Assembly: GCA_018971625.1 (NCBI GenBank)
Contig: JAGXAJ010000018.1
Coordinates: 1 to 59,208 of the forward strand
Source: Pseudomonadota bacterium
GTDB taxonomy: Bacteria > Pseudomonadota > Alphaproteobacteria > Rhizobiales > Xanthobacteraceae
Reading direction: 5' to 3'
Length of the DNA stretch: 59,208 nt
Below, one piece after another: positions 1 to 7,632 of this stretch (position 1 is the stretch's first letter; every line of letters begins with the position of its first letter). The notes under the pieces were generated by a model that did not search any database, was not told the DNA's origin, and saw only the letters and a program-made list of their open reading frames with translations. Both the position numbers and the translations under genes were made by a program.

Positions 1-275
1 TTCTGTTCACCGAGATGAACCTTCACGGAGCGTTGTTCCGGTTCGAACCGCCATGGCAGCCCGGGCGCGACATTGCTGTCGAACGCAACTGTTACCGTCT
101 TCTTGGAAGTGGTGTTGGGATCGGTATAGGCCCTTTGCGTCGTTCCGCCATACCCGGTCGCGCTGCAAAATTCGCGATAGATTTCCGGTGAATAGGCCAC
201 CACGCCGGTCATTGCAGCGAGGAACGCGAAGCAGGGTATGAGAATATTCAGATGCTTTCGGAATCCGGATGCCAT
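1..275 (-). CDS. ctaG: Cytochrome c oxidase assembly protein CtaG/Cox11, N-terminal part, cut by window edge
   Basis: Reading the minus strand from the ATG at 275 gives 91 codons that stay open to the window edge, so the gene is partial. The product starts with a short basic N-terminus and one membrane segment (about residues 8-28), followed by the family's hallmark stretch FCSATGYGGTTQ and a periplasmic domain beginning near VTVAFDSNV. In the known family this membrane-anchored periplasmic protein delivers copper to the CuB site of cytochrome c oxidase subunit I. The copper-binding CFCF-type motif would lie beyond the edge and cannot be checked. The gene upstream is an ABC ATPase rather than coxA/coxB, so this may be a copy outside the main cox operon. 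Confidence 0.85.
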   Translation of the reverse strand, partial: MASGFRKHLNILIPCFAFLAAMTGVVAYSPEIYREFCSATGYGGTTQRAYTDPNTTSKKTVTVAFDSNVAPGLPWRFEPEQRSVKVHLGEQ

Positions 276-577
276 GTTGTTGTTGCCCGAGCGATGTCCC
301 TGCCGCGCAGGGTTCTAGATCGATGGATGCGGAACGTCTACCGATCCAATCGGACGCAACATGGCTTTTCAGCACTTCTGACGATTTTGTGATTGGGGAA
401 AGGCGCTCTTGTTATGCACTGCGCATCTTATCCGGAAGTTCAACTCGGTAAGTAGACCAGCGTACCCGCTCGTGAGTGCCGCCAAGCGCGTAAGGGATTA
501 CTAGCCGAAACCACCTGACTCGATATTATTCGCAACGTTGGTATAGAGCGCTCCCCCCGCATCGCTGAATGCGCAAA
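276..577. other. Intergenic region between fecE-like gene and ctaG
   Basis: About 300 bases with no convincing reading frame on either strand. The ctaG promoter should lie here, but I see no strong promoter, operator or terminator. Whether ctaG is co-transcribed with the uptake operon upstream cannot be decided from the sequence. Confidence 0.4.
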
Positions 578-1381
578 TTACAAAATCTGCCCGGCCGTTG
601 GTCGACCAGTGTCCTCCCGGTCGATCATTGGCAGCACCGGCGCGAGCGTTTCTATGCGCCTGCCGTCGTGTTCAAAGAGCACGCGCCGTAGCGGTACGCC
701 GTAGAGTGCGGCAAGGTTTACTTCTGTGAGCACGTGCGCCGCGTTTCCGCAACTATACTGGCTGCCACCCATCATCAGGAGGACCTCGTCCGCCACGGCT
801 AGCGCATGATGGGGATGGTGCGTCGTCAAGATGATCGTCAACCCGTCGGCTCTTGAAAGCCTGGCGATCCAGTCCAGCACGATACTCTGATTTTTCAAAT
901 CGAGCGCAGAGGTCGGTTCGTCGAGAATCAGAACGTCCGCTTCCGACATCAAGGTGCGAGCAAAGATAACTAGCTGGCGCTCGCCGCCTGATAGTTCGTG
1001 AAAGGGGCGCCCAGCAAATTCAGCCATGCCGAACCGATCGAGTGCGACGATAGCCGCCTCTTCGTCCGATCGCGTTGGTTGAGAGAACAGCCCAATCTTC
1101 CTGGCCCTGCCCATTAACACCATATCGAGCACAGAATAATCAAAGCTCACGTGAAAAAGCTGGGGTACGAATGCAACGCTACCATTGATGCTCAGGCAGC
1201 CCGTGGTTGGCTTCAGTGCTCCAAGCAGGAGTTTCAACAGCGTTGTCTTGCCCCGGCCATTGGGACCGAGTACGGCCAAGATGTTGCCCTTGGCAACGGA
1301 AGCCGAATAATTTCGAAAAAGCCATTTTCCCGGATGATAGGCATAGCTAAGGCCCGAGAATGAGACGGCGCTTTCAGTCAC
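578..1381 (-). CDS. ABC transporter ATP-binding protein, FecE/BtuD type
   Basis: A 267-residue cytoplasmic ATPase that would power a FecCD/BtuCD-type importer. Visible motifs are Walker A GPNGRGKT (residues 39-46), the signature LSGGE (130-134), Walker B VLILDEP (150-156) and an H-loop in LTTHH. The length is normal for the siderophore/B12/heme family. The start is taken as a GTG at 1381. It is the last gene of the minus-strand operon (receptor, binding protein, radical SAM, permease, ATPase), separated from the permease gene by about 130 bases, the largest gap inside the operon apart from that after the receptor. Family context says iron complexes, heme, cobalamin or other metal chelates; the substrate is not visible in the sequence. 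Confidence 0.9.
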   Translation of the reverse strand: MTESAVSFSGLSYAYHPGKWLFRNYSASVAKGNILAVLGPNGRGKTTLLKLLLGALKPTTGCLSINGSVAFVPQLFHVSFDYSVLDMVLMGRARKIGLFSQPTRSDEEAAIVALDRFGMAEFAGRPFHELSGGERQLVIFARTLMSEADVLILDEPTSALDLKNQSIVLDWIARLSRADGLTIILTTHHPHHALAVADEVLLMMGGSQYSCGNAAHVLTEVNLAALYGVPLRRVLFEHDGRRIETLAPVLPMIDREDTGRPTAGQIL

Positions 1382-1510
1382 CGGTGCCCTCTTGTTCTCG
1401 CTCCGACGAAGACTCCGTCCACCTCGCTGTGTGGCGAGGATTGCAAGGCAGGAGTCGAAACGTGCGCTTGCCAGACTCCCGACGATACCAGTCTAAGGAG
1501 TGCGATCACC

Positions 1511-2575
1511 TCACCCATTGGTCCATCCCCTTGCCTGTGTCTTCCAGAACAACACGGCAAAGATCGGCGTGCCAACTACACTAGTGAGAAGCCCGATTGG
1601 TATCTCCTGCGACGTTGCCACCCGCGCAAGATCGTCCATGGCCAACAAGTACATCCCACCCAGTAAGGCAGAAGCCGGCAAAAGTCGGCTATGGTCCGGA
1701 CCAACTATCATACGCGCCATATGGGGAACGATCAGGCCGACCCATCCGATGCCGCCGCTGACCGACACCTGCGCCGCAACCATGATGGCGACAAGGCCCA
1801 TCAGTGTCCATCGCAACGCGTTGACCTCGACGCCCAACGCTGTCGCGTCGTCCTCGCTGAGCGAGAGAAGATTGATTCGCCATCGCATGGCCAGAAGAAG
1901 CGTGCCGGCGACCAACATGACAACGGCGACGACGATGACTTTTTCGAAAGTTGCGCCGACGAAGCTGCCCAATAGCCAATAGACGATCGTTGGCAGCCTG
2001 GTCATCGGATCGGCGAGCGTTTCCAGCAAGCCAACGATGGCACTGCAAAAGCCGCTGACGATCACGCCCGAAAGCACCAGCGCGAGAATGCTTGCGCGCC
2101 CGGAAATATTGGCCAGAGCGAACGCCGCTATCAACGCGGCGAGACCGCCCGTAAAAGCGAGACCAACCACGCCAAACGAGGCCCAGCCGAGCATCAAAGC
2201 GATCACACCGCCGAGTGTCGCGCCTGCCGAAACGCCGGCGATCTCCGGCCCGACCAGCGGATTGCGAAAAACGCCCTGCATGGTCGCGCCCGACAACGCA
2301 AGCCCCATGCCGCAGAGCGTGACGAGTAAGATGCGCGGCAGACGGATGATCTCGATTACGACCCATGGCGCATTATCGTAATCGCCAGCAGCGCGAAATG
2401 GCAATCCGCTCAGAACAATACGGACGACGTCGAGCAAAGGTACATGAAAGCGGCCGATCATCAACGAACCAAGCAACCCCGCGATGAGCGCGCCCAATAA
2501 GATGATTTCAGTCCAACGAAACTGAGAGCGTTTTTGCCTTTTGGCTCTATCCGCAAAATTGAAGAGATTGGTCAT
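1511..2575 (-). CDS. ABC transporter permease, FecCD/BtuC family
   Basis: A 354-residue polytopic inner-membrane protein. It shows the family hallmarks: RLPRILLVTLCGMGLALSG near residues 78-96, the following MQGVFRNPL loop, and the C-terminal WVGLIVPHMAR motif where this family couples to its ATPase. About ten hydrophobic segments follow a short charged N-terminus, as expected. It would form a homodimeric channel for a chelated metal arriving from the periplasmic binding protein encoded two genes upstream. The ATG at 2575 lies 56 bases after the radical SAM stop codon. GC content is lower than in the housekeeping genes of this window. Confidence 0.92.
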   Translation of the reverse strand: MTNLFNFADRAKRQKRSQFRWTEIILLGALIAGLLGSLMIGRFHVPLLDVVRIVLSGLPFRAAGDYDNAPWVVIEIIRLPRILLVTLCGMGLALSGATMQGVFRNPLVGPEIAGVSAGATLGGVIALMLGWASFGVVGLAFTGGLAALIAAFALANISGRASILALVLSGVIVSGFCSAIVGLLETLADPMTRLPTIVYWLLGSFVGATFEKVIVVAVVMLVAGTLLLAMRWRINLLSLSEDDATALGVEVNALRWTLMGLVAIMVAAQVSVSGGIGWVGLIVPHMARMIVGPDHSRLLPASALLGGMYLLAMDDLARVATSQEIPIGLLTSVVGTPIFAVLFWKTQARGWTNG

Positions 2576-2631
2576 CGATTTCGTTAATCGTTACTATGCC
2601 TTTTTTGAGTTGCTTTTCTGTTTCTCCGTGA

Positions 2632-3660
2632 TCAATGCGCGGCGTTTCTGCATCTCCCTCCGGAACGTTTGACGCGATAAATGTCGAAAAGCTTTGTCTC
2701 CAATTCCTCGCCCGTCGAATAGATTTTTCGCCCATCGGAATCACCGAAGTGATCGCAAAGCTCTTCGATATCGGGAACCCCGGCCCAATCCATCAGGAAT
2801 ACACTTTGAGCGTCAGCAAAAACCTCTTCGCAGGTTTGAGCCTCCAGACGATCGATGTTCTTTTCATTGACTTCAACGGTGAGCGCGACTTCCTTGGGCG
2901 CGCCAGCCCGCTCCTTGAGGCGCGGAAGCCATTCACGTTCCGATAGCCAGTTCTCGGAAAGCCACAACCGCAAGTTTTTCACGCGGGCCAGCAAATGGTC
3001 TCTATCGTTTTCATCAATGCGCTCGCTTTCATATTTGACGGCGCGACCTTGATAGAAAAACGGGACCGCGTAGCGATCGCGGATATCACCAGGGATTGCT
3101 TCCAGCACGTTCAGCAGTTGATCGAAGACCGGCAAAGTGTTTTTGGCAAGGAACAGCCTTTCGTGGCGAACCATGCCCATTGCACCGCCCCGCCGCAAAA
3201 TTTCCGTCTGAAAGGCAAAATCGCCGGTGCGACTATTCCATCGATCGTGGACACCGTCCACACCGGCCAATGAAACATGAAAGCCAATGATTCCAGCGGA
3301 GCGCAGGCCGACCAGCCACTGCTCGAGTTCAGGCCCGACGCGCATTTTCAGGCCGCCCAGATTCAAAATTTCCAGCTTCCATCCGCAGCGTGCACGCATG
3401 CGCCGGAAAGCCTCGATGGTGATGACGTCGAAATCGAAGGATGGCCCGACAAAAGCGTTCACTTCGGGCGCAAAGTTTCCAAGCCGATCTTTCCAGTCAT
3501 GAAAACGATGGACCAGACTTTCGAAACGCGCCAGCGGAAGCATCGTCCTCATTCTTTTCGCAGACGAGTACGAACAATAGCGACAGATGTGGGCGCATGG
3601 CGCCGGATGAAAAGCGAGCGTCAGCCGGGTGAAATCAAAGCTTCGAGCCAAAACTTTCAC
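2632..3660 (-). CDS. Radical SAM enzyme embedded in a metal-chelate uptake operon
   Basis: A protein of about 340 residues with the radical SAM cluster motif CAHICRYC (C22, C26, C29), close to the N-terminus after a first beta-strand as in the family. The motif would bind a 4Fe-4S cluster and S-adenosylmethionine. Later features such as LNLGGLKMR and GFHVSLAGVDGVHDRW fit the strands of a partial TIM barrel. I do not see a SPASM-type cysteine-rich C-terminus; the remaining cysteines are scattered. It does not look like MoaA, NifB, HemW or HutW by length and motifs, so I give no specific reaction. The GTG at 3660 overlaps the AGGAG; a TTG at 3651 lies 8 bases beyond that ribosome site and may be the real start. 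Its gene is 13 bases from the binding-protein stop, so it is surely in the operon. Confidence 0.85.
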   Translation of the reverse strand: MKVLARSFDFTRLTLAFHPAPCAHICRYCSYSSAKRMRTMLPLARFESLVHRFHDWKDRLGNFAPEVNAFVGPSFDFDVITIEAFRRMRARCGWKLEILNLGGLKMRVGPELEQWLVGLRSAGIIGFHVSLAGVDGVHDRWNSRTGDFAFQTEILRRGGAMGMVRHERLFLAKNTLPVFDQLLNVLEAIPGDIRDRYAVPFFYQGRAVKYESERIDENDRDHLLARVKNLRLWLSENWLSEREWLPRLKERAGAPKEVALTVEVNEKNIDRLEAQTCEEVFADAQSVFLMDWAGVPDIEELCDHFGDSDGRKIYSTGEELETKLFDIYRVKRSGGRCRNAAH

Positions 3661-3673
3661 TCCTTTGGGGTGC

Positions 3674-4684
3674 TCAATCGGCGCGGGTGCGACTGAAGCG
3701 CGTTCCTTCCGCCGAATTCAGATTGGGTGCAACGGAAAGCTCGATGTCGATCAATTCTTCACTGAGATCCTGACCCGACGCGGCCCGATAGGCGTCGGCG
3801 ACCATTTTCCGCGTTTTTTTTGAAAGGCAAGGATGCAATAATTCCGCTAGCCACCGCTCGTAGATCGGCAATTCCACGAGGGAATTGGGTACGGACCACA
3901 TGTTGGGCTGCTGATAGATCTGTTTGCGCGCGATTGCGTGCAACGGCCGAAATTTAGGATTCTTCATGATCTGCGACGGGCTCAGACCATAGGCATCAAC
4001 ACCTTCGCCAAACACGAGGACGTCCGGGTCCAAAGTCAAAAGTGCTTCAGGGTCGAGGCGCGCCACGTTGACGTGCATGTCGGCCAGCGCGTTTTCTCCA
4101 CCGGCATGAGCAATGATTTCATTAAATGGCGACAGCGCGCCTCCAGAAATGAGATCAGCGCCCGAATAAATGCCGAGGATCAAAACGCGAGGTTTACGAT
4201 CATCAGCGCAGGTGGTACTCAACTCATCGTCCAAAGATGCTTGCCGACGATGAAATTCGTCGATTGCGCCGGAAATCCAGTCAGCTTTCCCGATTCCCTT
4301 CAGAAACAGGCGAGCCATGGGCTCGGCACCCTGATGAGCGGCGAGATCGGCGACGTTCAGCCCGAGTCGGCGCATTTCCGCGGCCTGGGCGGAGGCGAAG
4401 ATGATAGCCGGTCGCGCCGCCAGCATCATTTCCAGATTAGGCGCGTAGGAGCTGTCGGTCATGAGGGGCATGTCGAGCAGCGACGGGAAAATTCGCGCCA
4501 GAATTTCACGCCGCAAAACCATAAGTCCCGCCGGGCTTGTGCCGCTCACGCGATTGGCGGCATGGCTGACAAGGGCAAAATTCGTTATCAGCGGCGGCAG
4601 GACAACGATTCTGCCTCCCGAAAAGTCAGGCGTTGAATCGCTACTGGCGCGATGGTCGAAACCAATCCCAGCGACCCCGATCAT
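3674..4684 (-). CDS. Periplasmic metal-chelate binding protein, FecB/BtuF-like
   Basis: The product resembles class III substrate-binding proteins: an N-lobe (VVLPPLITNFALVSHA, then NLEMMLAARPAIIFAS) and a C-lobe (PRVLILGIYSGADLISGG, then LLTLDPDVLVFGEG), joined by a long helix. It would hand the imported ligand to the FecCD-type permease. The first ATG (4684) falls inside the hydrophobic core of what looks like a signal peptide. The frame is open upstream to the receptor stop codon, with no ATG, GTG or TTG. An ATC at 4747 sits six bases after a perfect GGAGGA and would give a complete signal peptide, so the true start is probably upstream of the coordinate given. The C-terminal 40 residues have no recognised role. 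Confidence 0.85.
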   Translation of the reverse strand: MIGVAGIGFDHRASSDSTPDFSGGRIVVLPPLITNFALVSHAANRVSGTSPAGLMVLRREILARIFPSLLDMPLMTDSSYAPNLEMMLAARPAIIFASAQAAEMRRLGLNVADLAAHQGAEPMARLFLKGIGKADWISGAIDEFHRRQASLDDELSTTCADDRKPRVLILGIYSGADLISGGALSPFNEIIAHAGGENALADMHVNVARLDPEALLTLDPDVLVFGEGVDAYGLSPSQIMKNPKFRPLHAIARKQIYQQPNMWSVPNSLVELPIYERWLAELLHPCLSKKTRKMVADAYRAASGQDLSEELIDIELSVAPNLNSAEGTRFSRTRAD

Positions 4685-4804
4685 GAGAGCGAGGCCGCAA
4701 AGAAACGCGAAAATCGCATTCGTCGCCCATCGTCCGGCTGCAGTGATGCTGGTTCCTCCGAACTGGAAACAAGCCGCGTCGTGATTTCTCGCTTCTTCAG
4801 CCGA

Positions 4805-7201
4805 TCAAAACCGGACACTTGCGGACAACTTCGCCGTCAGAGGCTGGCCGACCTGAACGTTGGCGCCCCCGTTGGTGCTTTGCCAGTACGCGCGGTTAAA
4901 TAGATTGGCGATATAGAGCCGGTAGGTGATCGGCTTGTCCCACAACGTGGTACTATACTTGGCTCCGATATCGAAGGTTTCGTACCCCGGAGCATAGACT
5001 ATCGGCAGGTCGCCGGCCGCGATATTGGCGGGCGTATTGTATCCCACGACAAAGCGATCCTGATAATAGACTCCGCCCATGAGCGTGAGTTGCGGGAAAA
5101 TCGGCAGCGTATATTCGGCGAAAAGGTTGGCGCGGAATTGCGAAACACCGGCGGCTTCCTGCCCGTCCTGGGTTCCGCCCTGTATTCTGGCAGTCATTGC
5201 GGTCAGGCCGGCACGTAATACGAGATCGGAAGTGATCCGGCCGGTGGCGCTCAATTCCACGCCCTGGTTTTCTTGTGTCCCGCTGGCCGTAAAGACATTT
5301 GCGCTATTCAAGAAGGCGTAGGCCTGATCGATCTTGAATACGGCGGCGTTTGTTTCGAGGCCCGGCATCAGTTCGGCCTTCACGCCGCCTTCATATTGTT
5401 TGCCGACGAATGGGGACAGCAATTGATAGGCGTTTACCGCCGTGCCCGGAGCTTGTGAACCGGGCTGCAGCGCCTCGATATAGCTTGCATAGATGGATAC
5501 CCTCTCCCACGGCTTGAAGATAACGGCGGCCATCGGTGTGTAAGCATCCTGTTGAATACTTGTCGTCTGCACATTGCTTGGCAGGGAAAAAGAGTCCTCG
5601 TCGACGCTGGAATGGACGCCCCCCGCGTAAATTGTGAAATATTTGGTGATGTCGATCTTGTCCGACAGGATCTGCGTGTCGAACGTCATGTCCTGCTTGA
5701 GGATTGGTGGAATCGCAAGCAGGTTGGGTTGGGGGACGTAGACCGGATTCCAGATGTTCGACATCCCATACGGAGAGGTGACTTGGCCGATCAGATAGCT
5801 ATGAGTACTGCCGTCGACGATAAGGCTGATGGTCTGATCGACAACACCAACAGCGAATTCTTTGCTGATCATCGAGCGATAGGCGAAATTCTCATCAGAC
5901 AGGTTGCCATACACATAATCGAGCCCATAGACACCGGCCGTGTTCAGCGCGGGATTATCGAAATTGTTCAAGAAGGAACGGCTGGTTTGTGAGTAGCCAA
6001 CCGCGCCGGTGACAGTCCAGCCATCGCGTTTGAATTCCGCACCGGTCTCCGTCAAGAAGTTTTCATTATTGTCGTGAAACCACGGCTGTCCGTAGAGTTT
6101 GGACGGGTCCGGCGCCGCCGGAAGCGCGACATAAGGCGATGTGGGCAGGAAGAAAGTCGAATTGTTCCCCTGCACATCGACGTTTGAATGTTCCACCTTG
6201 GCCCACAGCTTCAGGTCGGAATCCGGCTTCCAATCCAGCGAAAGCGACTGCGCGCCGCGATTGGCACTGGTTTGATCGATCGGCGTAATTCCATCTTGCT
6301 CGTAAAGATTTAGTCGTATACCGAATTGACCGTTTTCGCCGAAGCGGCGGCTAAAGTCTGTCGCACCGTAAAAGGAACCACGGCTGATATAGCCGAGATC
6401 GACCCGCGTCAGCGGCGCGTCGAGCGGCATTTTGGAAATAAAATTCACGACGCCTGCCGGCGCGGCGAAGCCGTAAAGCGCCGCAACGGCGCCGCGCATT
6501 ATGTCGATGCGCTGATCGGTTTCTACGAAGGGGCTGACGTAACCGAGCAGGTCTAGCCCGTCCTGATAAATGCCGTTTTGTGGACCGACCTCAAAGCCGC
6601 GAATATAATGGTTTTGCGCGTAACCGGCGGTCATCGGGAATGAATTGACGGAACTGTCGTTTTTCAAAGCGTCGTTAGCGGAATGAACCTGTTGATCGTC
6701 GATAATCTGTTTGCTGATTGTGTTCGTGCTGAAGGGAATATCCTTATCGGGGATATTGCCGAACGGGCCGAAGGTGGGCGTTTCGACGTAAAAACCGCCG
6801 CTTGCAGTGGTGGAGCCGTCCGGATTAAGCACCGCATGCGCTTGCGATGGCGCAGCCGGAGTTTGGCCTGCGGCTAGAGCTGGGACCGGCGTAGTGGAAA
6901 CCGAGGCGGTTCGCCTAGTTGTTCGTTTCCTGGAAGTCGCACGCGGCAATTTCTTCTGATGCGCAATTACGGACGGCTTCTTCTGAGGTTCCGTCACCAC
7001 AACGTCAGGCTCAAGCCGCTGCTGGGCCACGACAATCAACGATTCATCTCTGAGAGTGGTCGACGAATCGGCAACCGATGGCTGCTGTTGCGCCAACGCG
7101 TCGCCCGCTGCAAAGGCAAAAGCCATGATCGACACGGTCGAGCAAAGGCTCATCCGCAGGCTGAAAGATTTCAAGCCTGAACGATTTCGGAAATTGATCA
7201 T
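4805..7201 (-). CDS. TonB-dependent outer-membrane receptor, siderophore type
   Basis: A receptor of about 798 residues. A signal peptide ends near residue 40 (FAAGDALAQQQ). An unusual Pro- and Lys/Arg-rich linker (about 50-140) precedes the plug domain (about 150-280; ISKQIIDDQQ, ALKNDSSV, MRGAVAALYGF). The rest is a beta-barrel ending in aromatic RF, as in outer-membrane barrels. It would import a metal chelate using TonB energy. The start is taken at the ATG at 7201; a GTG at 7216 is possible but has no spaced ribosome site. It is the first gene of the operon, with the binding protein downstream in the same frame after a 120-base gap. No N-terminal signalling domain is seen, so ECF-type surface signalling is unlikely. 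Confidence 0.93.
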   Translation of the reverse strand: MINFRNRSGLKSFSLRMSLCSTVSIMAFAFAAGDALAQQQPSVADSSTTLRDESLIVVAQQRLEPDVVVTEPQKKPSVIAHQKKLPRATSRKRTTRRTASVSTTPVPALAAGQTPAAPSQAHAVLNPDGSTTASGGFYVETPTFGPFGNIPDKDIPFSTNTISKQIIDDQQVHSANDALKNDSSVNSFPMTAGYAQNHYIRGFEVGPQNGIYQDGLDLLGYVSPFVETDQRIDIMRGAVAALYGFAAPAGVVNFISKMPLDAPLTRVDLGYISRGSFYGATDFSRRFGENGQFGIRLNLYEQDGITPIDQTSANRGAQSLSLDWKPDSDLKLWAKVEHSNVDVQGNNSTFFLPTSPYVALPAAPDPSKLYGQPWFHDNNENFLTETGAEFKRDGWTVTGAVGYSQTSRSFLNNFDNPALNTAGVYGLDYVYGNLSDENFAYRSMISKEFAVGVVDQTISLIVDGSTHSYLIGQVTSPYGMSNIWNPVYVPQPNLLAIPPILKQDMTFDTQILSDKIDITKYFTIYAGGVHSSVDEDSFSLPSNVQTTSIQQDAYTPMAAVIFKPWERVSIYASYIEALQPGSQAPGTAVNAYQLLSPFVGKQYEGGVKAELMPGLETNAAVFKIDQAYAFLNSANVFTASGTQENQGVELSATGRITSDLVLRAGLTAMTARIQGGTQDGQEAAGVSQFRANLFAEYTLPIFPQLTLMGGVYYQDRFVVGYNTPANIAAGDLPIVYAPGYETFDIGAKYSTTLWDKPITYRLYIANLFNRAYWQSTNGGANVQVGQPLTAKLSASVRF

Positions 7202-7247
7202 TACGCCCCCAAGCACCCTTCCCGCCCCGAAGCAGGACCATTCACTC

Positions 7248-7271
7248 CGTTATATGCGTACGGATATTATG
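7248..7271. promoter_or_regulatory. ModE-box-like palindrome upstream of the receptor gene
   Basis: The 24-base site reads CGTTATATG, then CGTACG, then GATATTATG; it is symmetric about 7259.5. From memory, the enterobacterial ModE consensus is CGNTATATA, six bases, TATATAACG. Arm length and spacing match exactly and about three quarters of the specified bases agree. It lies 47-70 bases upstream of the receptor ATG, and the divergent gene 360 bases away encodes a ModE-type DNA-binding domain. That this protein binds here is inference. Confidence 0.55.
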
Positions 7272-7272
7272 C

Positions 7273-7300
7273 AAATTAACTGCTCTCAATATTGTGTCAA
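7273..7300 (-). promoter_or_regulatory. Candidate sigma-70 promoter for the uptake operon
   Basis: On the minus strand a perfect TTGACA (7300-7295) is followed after 16 bases by a weak TAATTT (7278-7273); CATAAT (7271-7266) lies further on at non-standard spacing. Either way the palindrome at 7248-7271 would cover the -10/+1 region, an arrangement that suits repression. AATATTG copies flank the -35 element as an inverted pair (CAATATTG at 7287-7294 and 7304-7311) and could be a second operator. Confidence 0.4.
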
Positions 7301-7570
7301 TAGCAATATTGCAGTTATGCCAATAGTCGGGTGAGCGCGGTTTCGTACTCGGCGACATGCCCCGTTGCCAGATGCAATTTGCGAACGGTGCATGTTCTCT
7401 CTTGCAACATCCGGGTGTGTTGCGCGCTGCTGGTAGCTTCCGTCGCAGCTAGCTTTAGCCGCCGCGGCGTCGCTCTGCTGCGTCTGACCATCTATTTCCC
7501 GAATCGGGTCGCCCAAACACATCACAACTCAAGCGGGCAAAGCCCCGTCAAGGAGCTCATTCGAAATAGA

Positions 7571-7607
7571 CTCGATTCACGCCGTTATGGAGGTGATATA
7601 AATCGAG
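7571..7607. promoter_or_regulatory. Inverted repeat with partial ModE-like half-sites upstream of the regulator gene
   Basis: Arms CTCGATT (7571-7577) and AATCGAG (7601-7607) are perfect complements. Between them lie CGTTAT (7583-7588) and GATATAA (7594-7600), which resemble the two arms of a ModE box but at wrong spacing. It ends 25 bases before the proposed start codon, where it could serve autoregulation or form an mRNA hairpin. Confidence 0.35.
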
Positions 7608-7632
7608 CACGCGGCTGCTTGGGGAAATGCGA

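Noticed and set aside
1378..1575. Short frame filling the gap between permease and ATPase genes
   Set aside because: Arginine- and serine-rich product without family features; the gap is only 130 bases and the frame overlaps the permease end. Considered as precursor peptide for the radical SAM enzyme but no leader or core pattern.
7217..7632. Cobalamin or other riboswitch upstream of the receptor
   Set aside because: The leader is less than 75 bases from the candidate promoter to the start, too short, and no B12-box-like sequence was seen.
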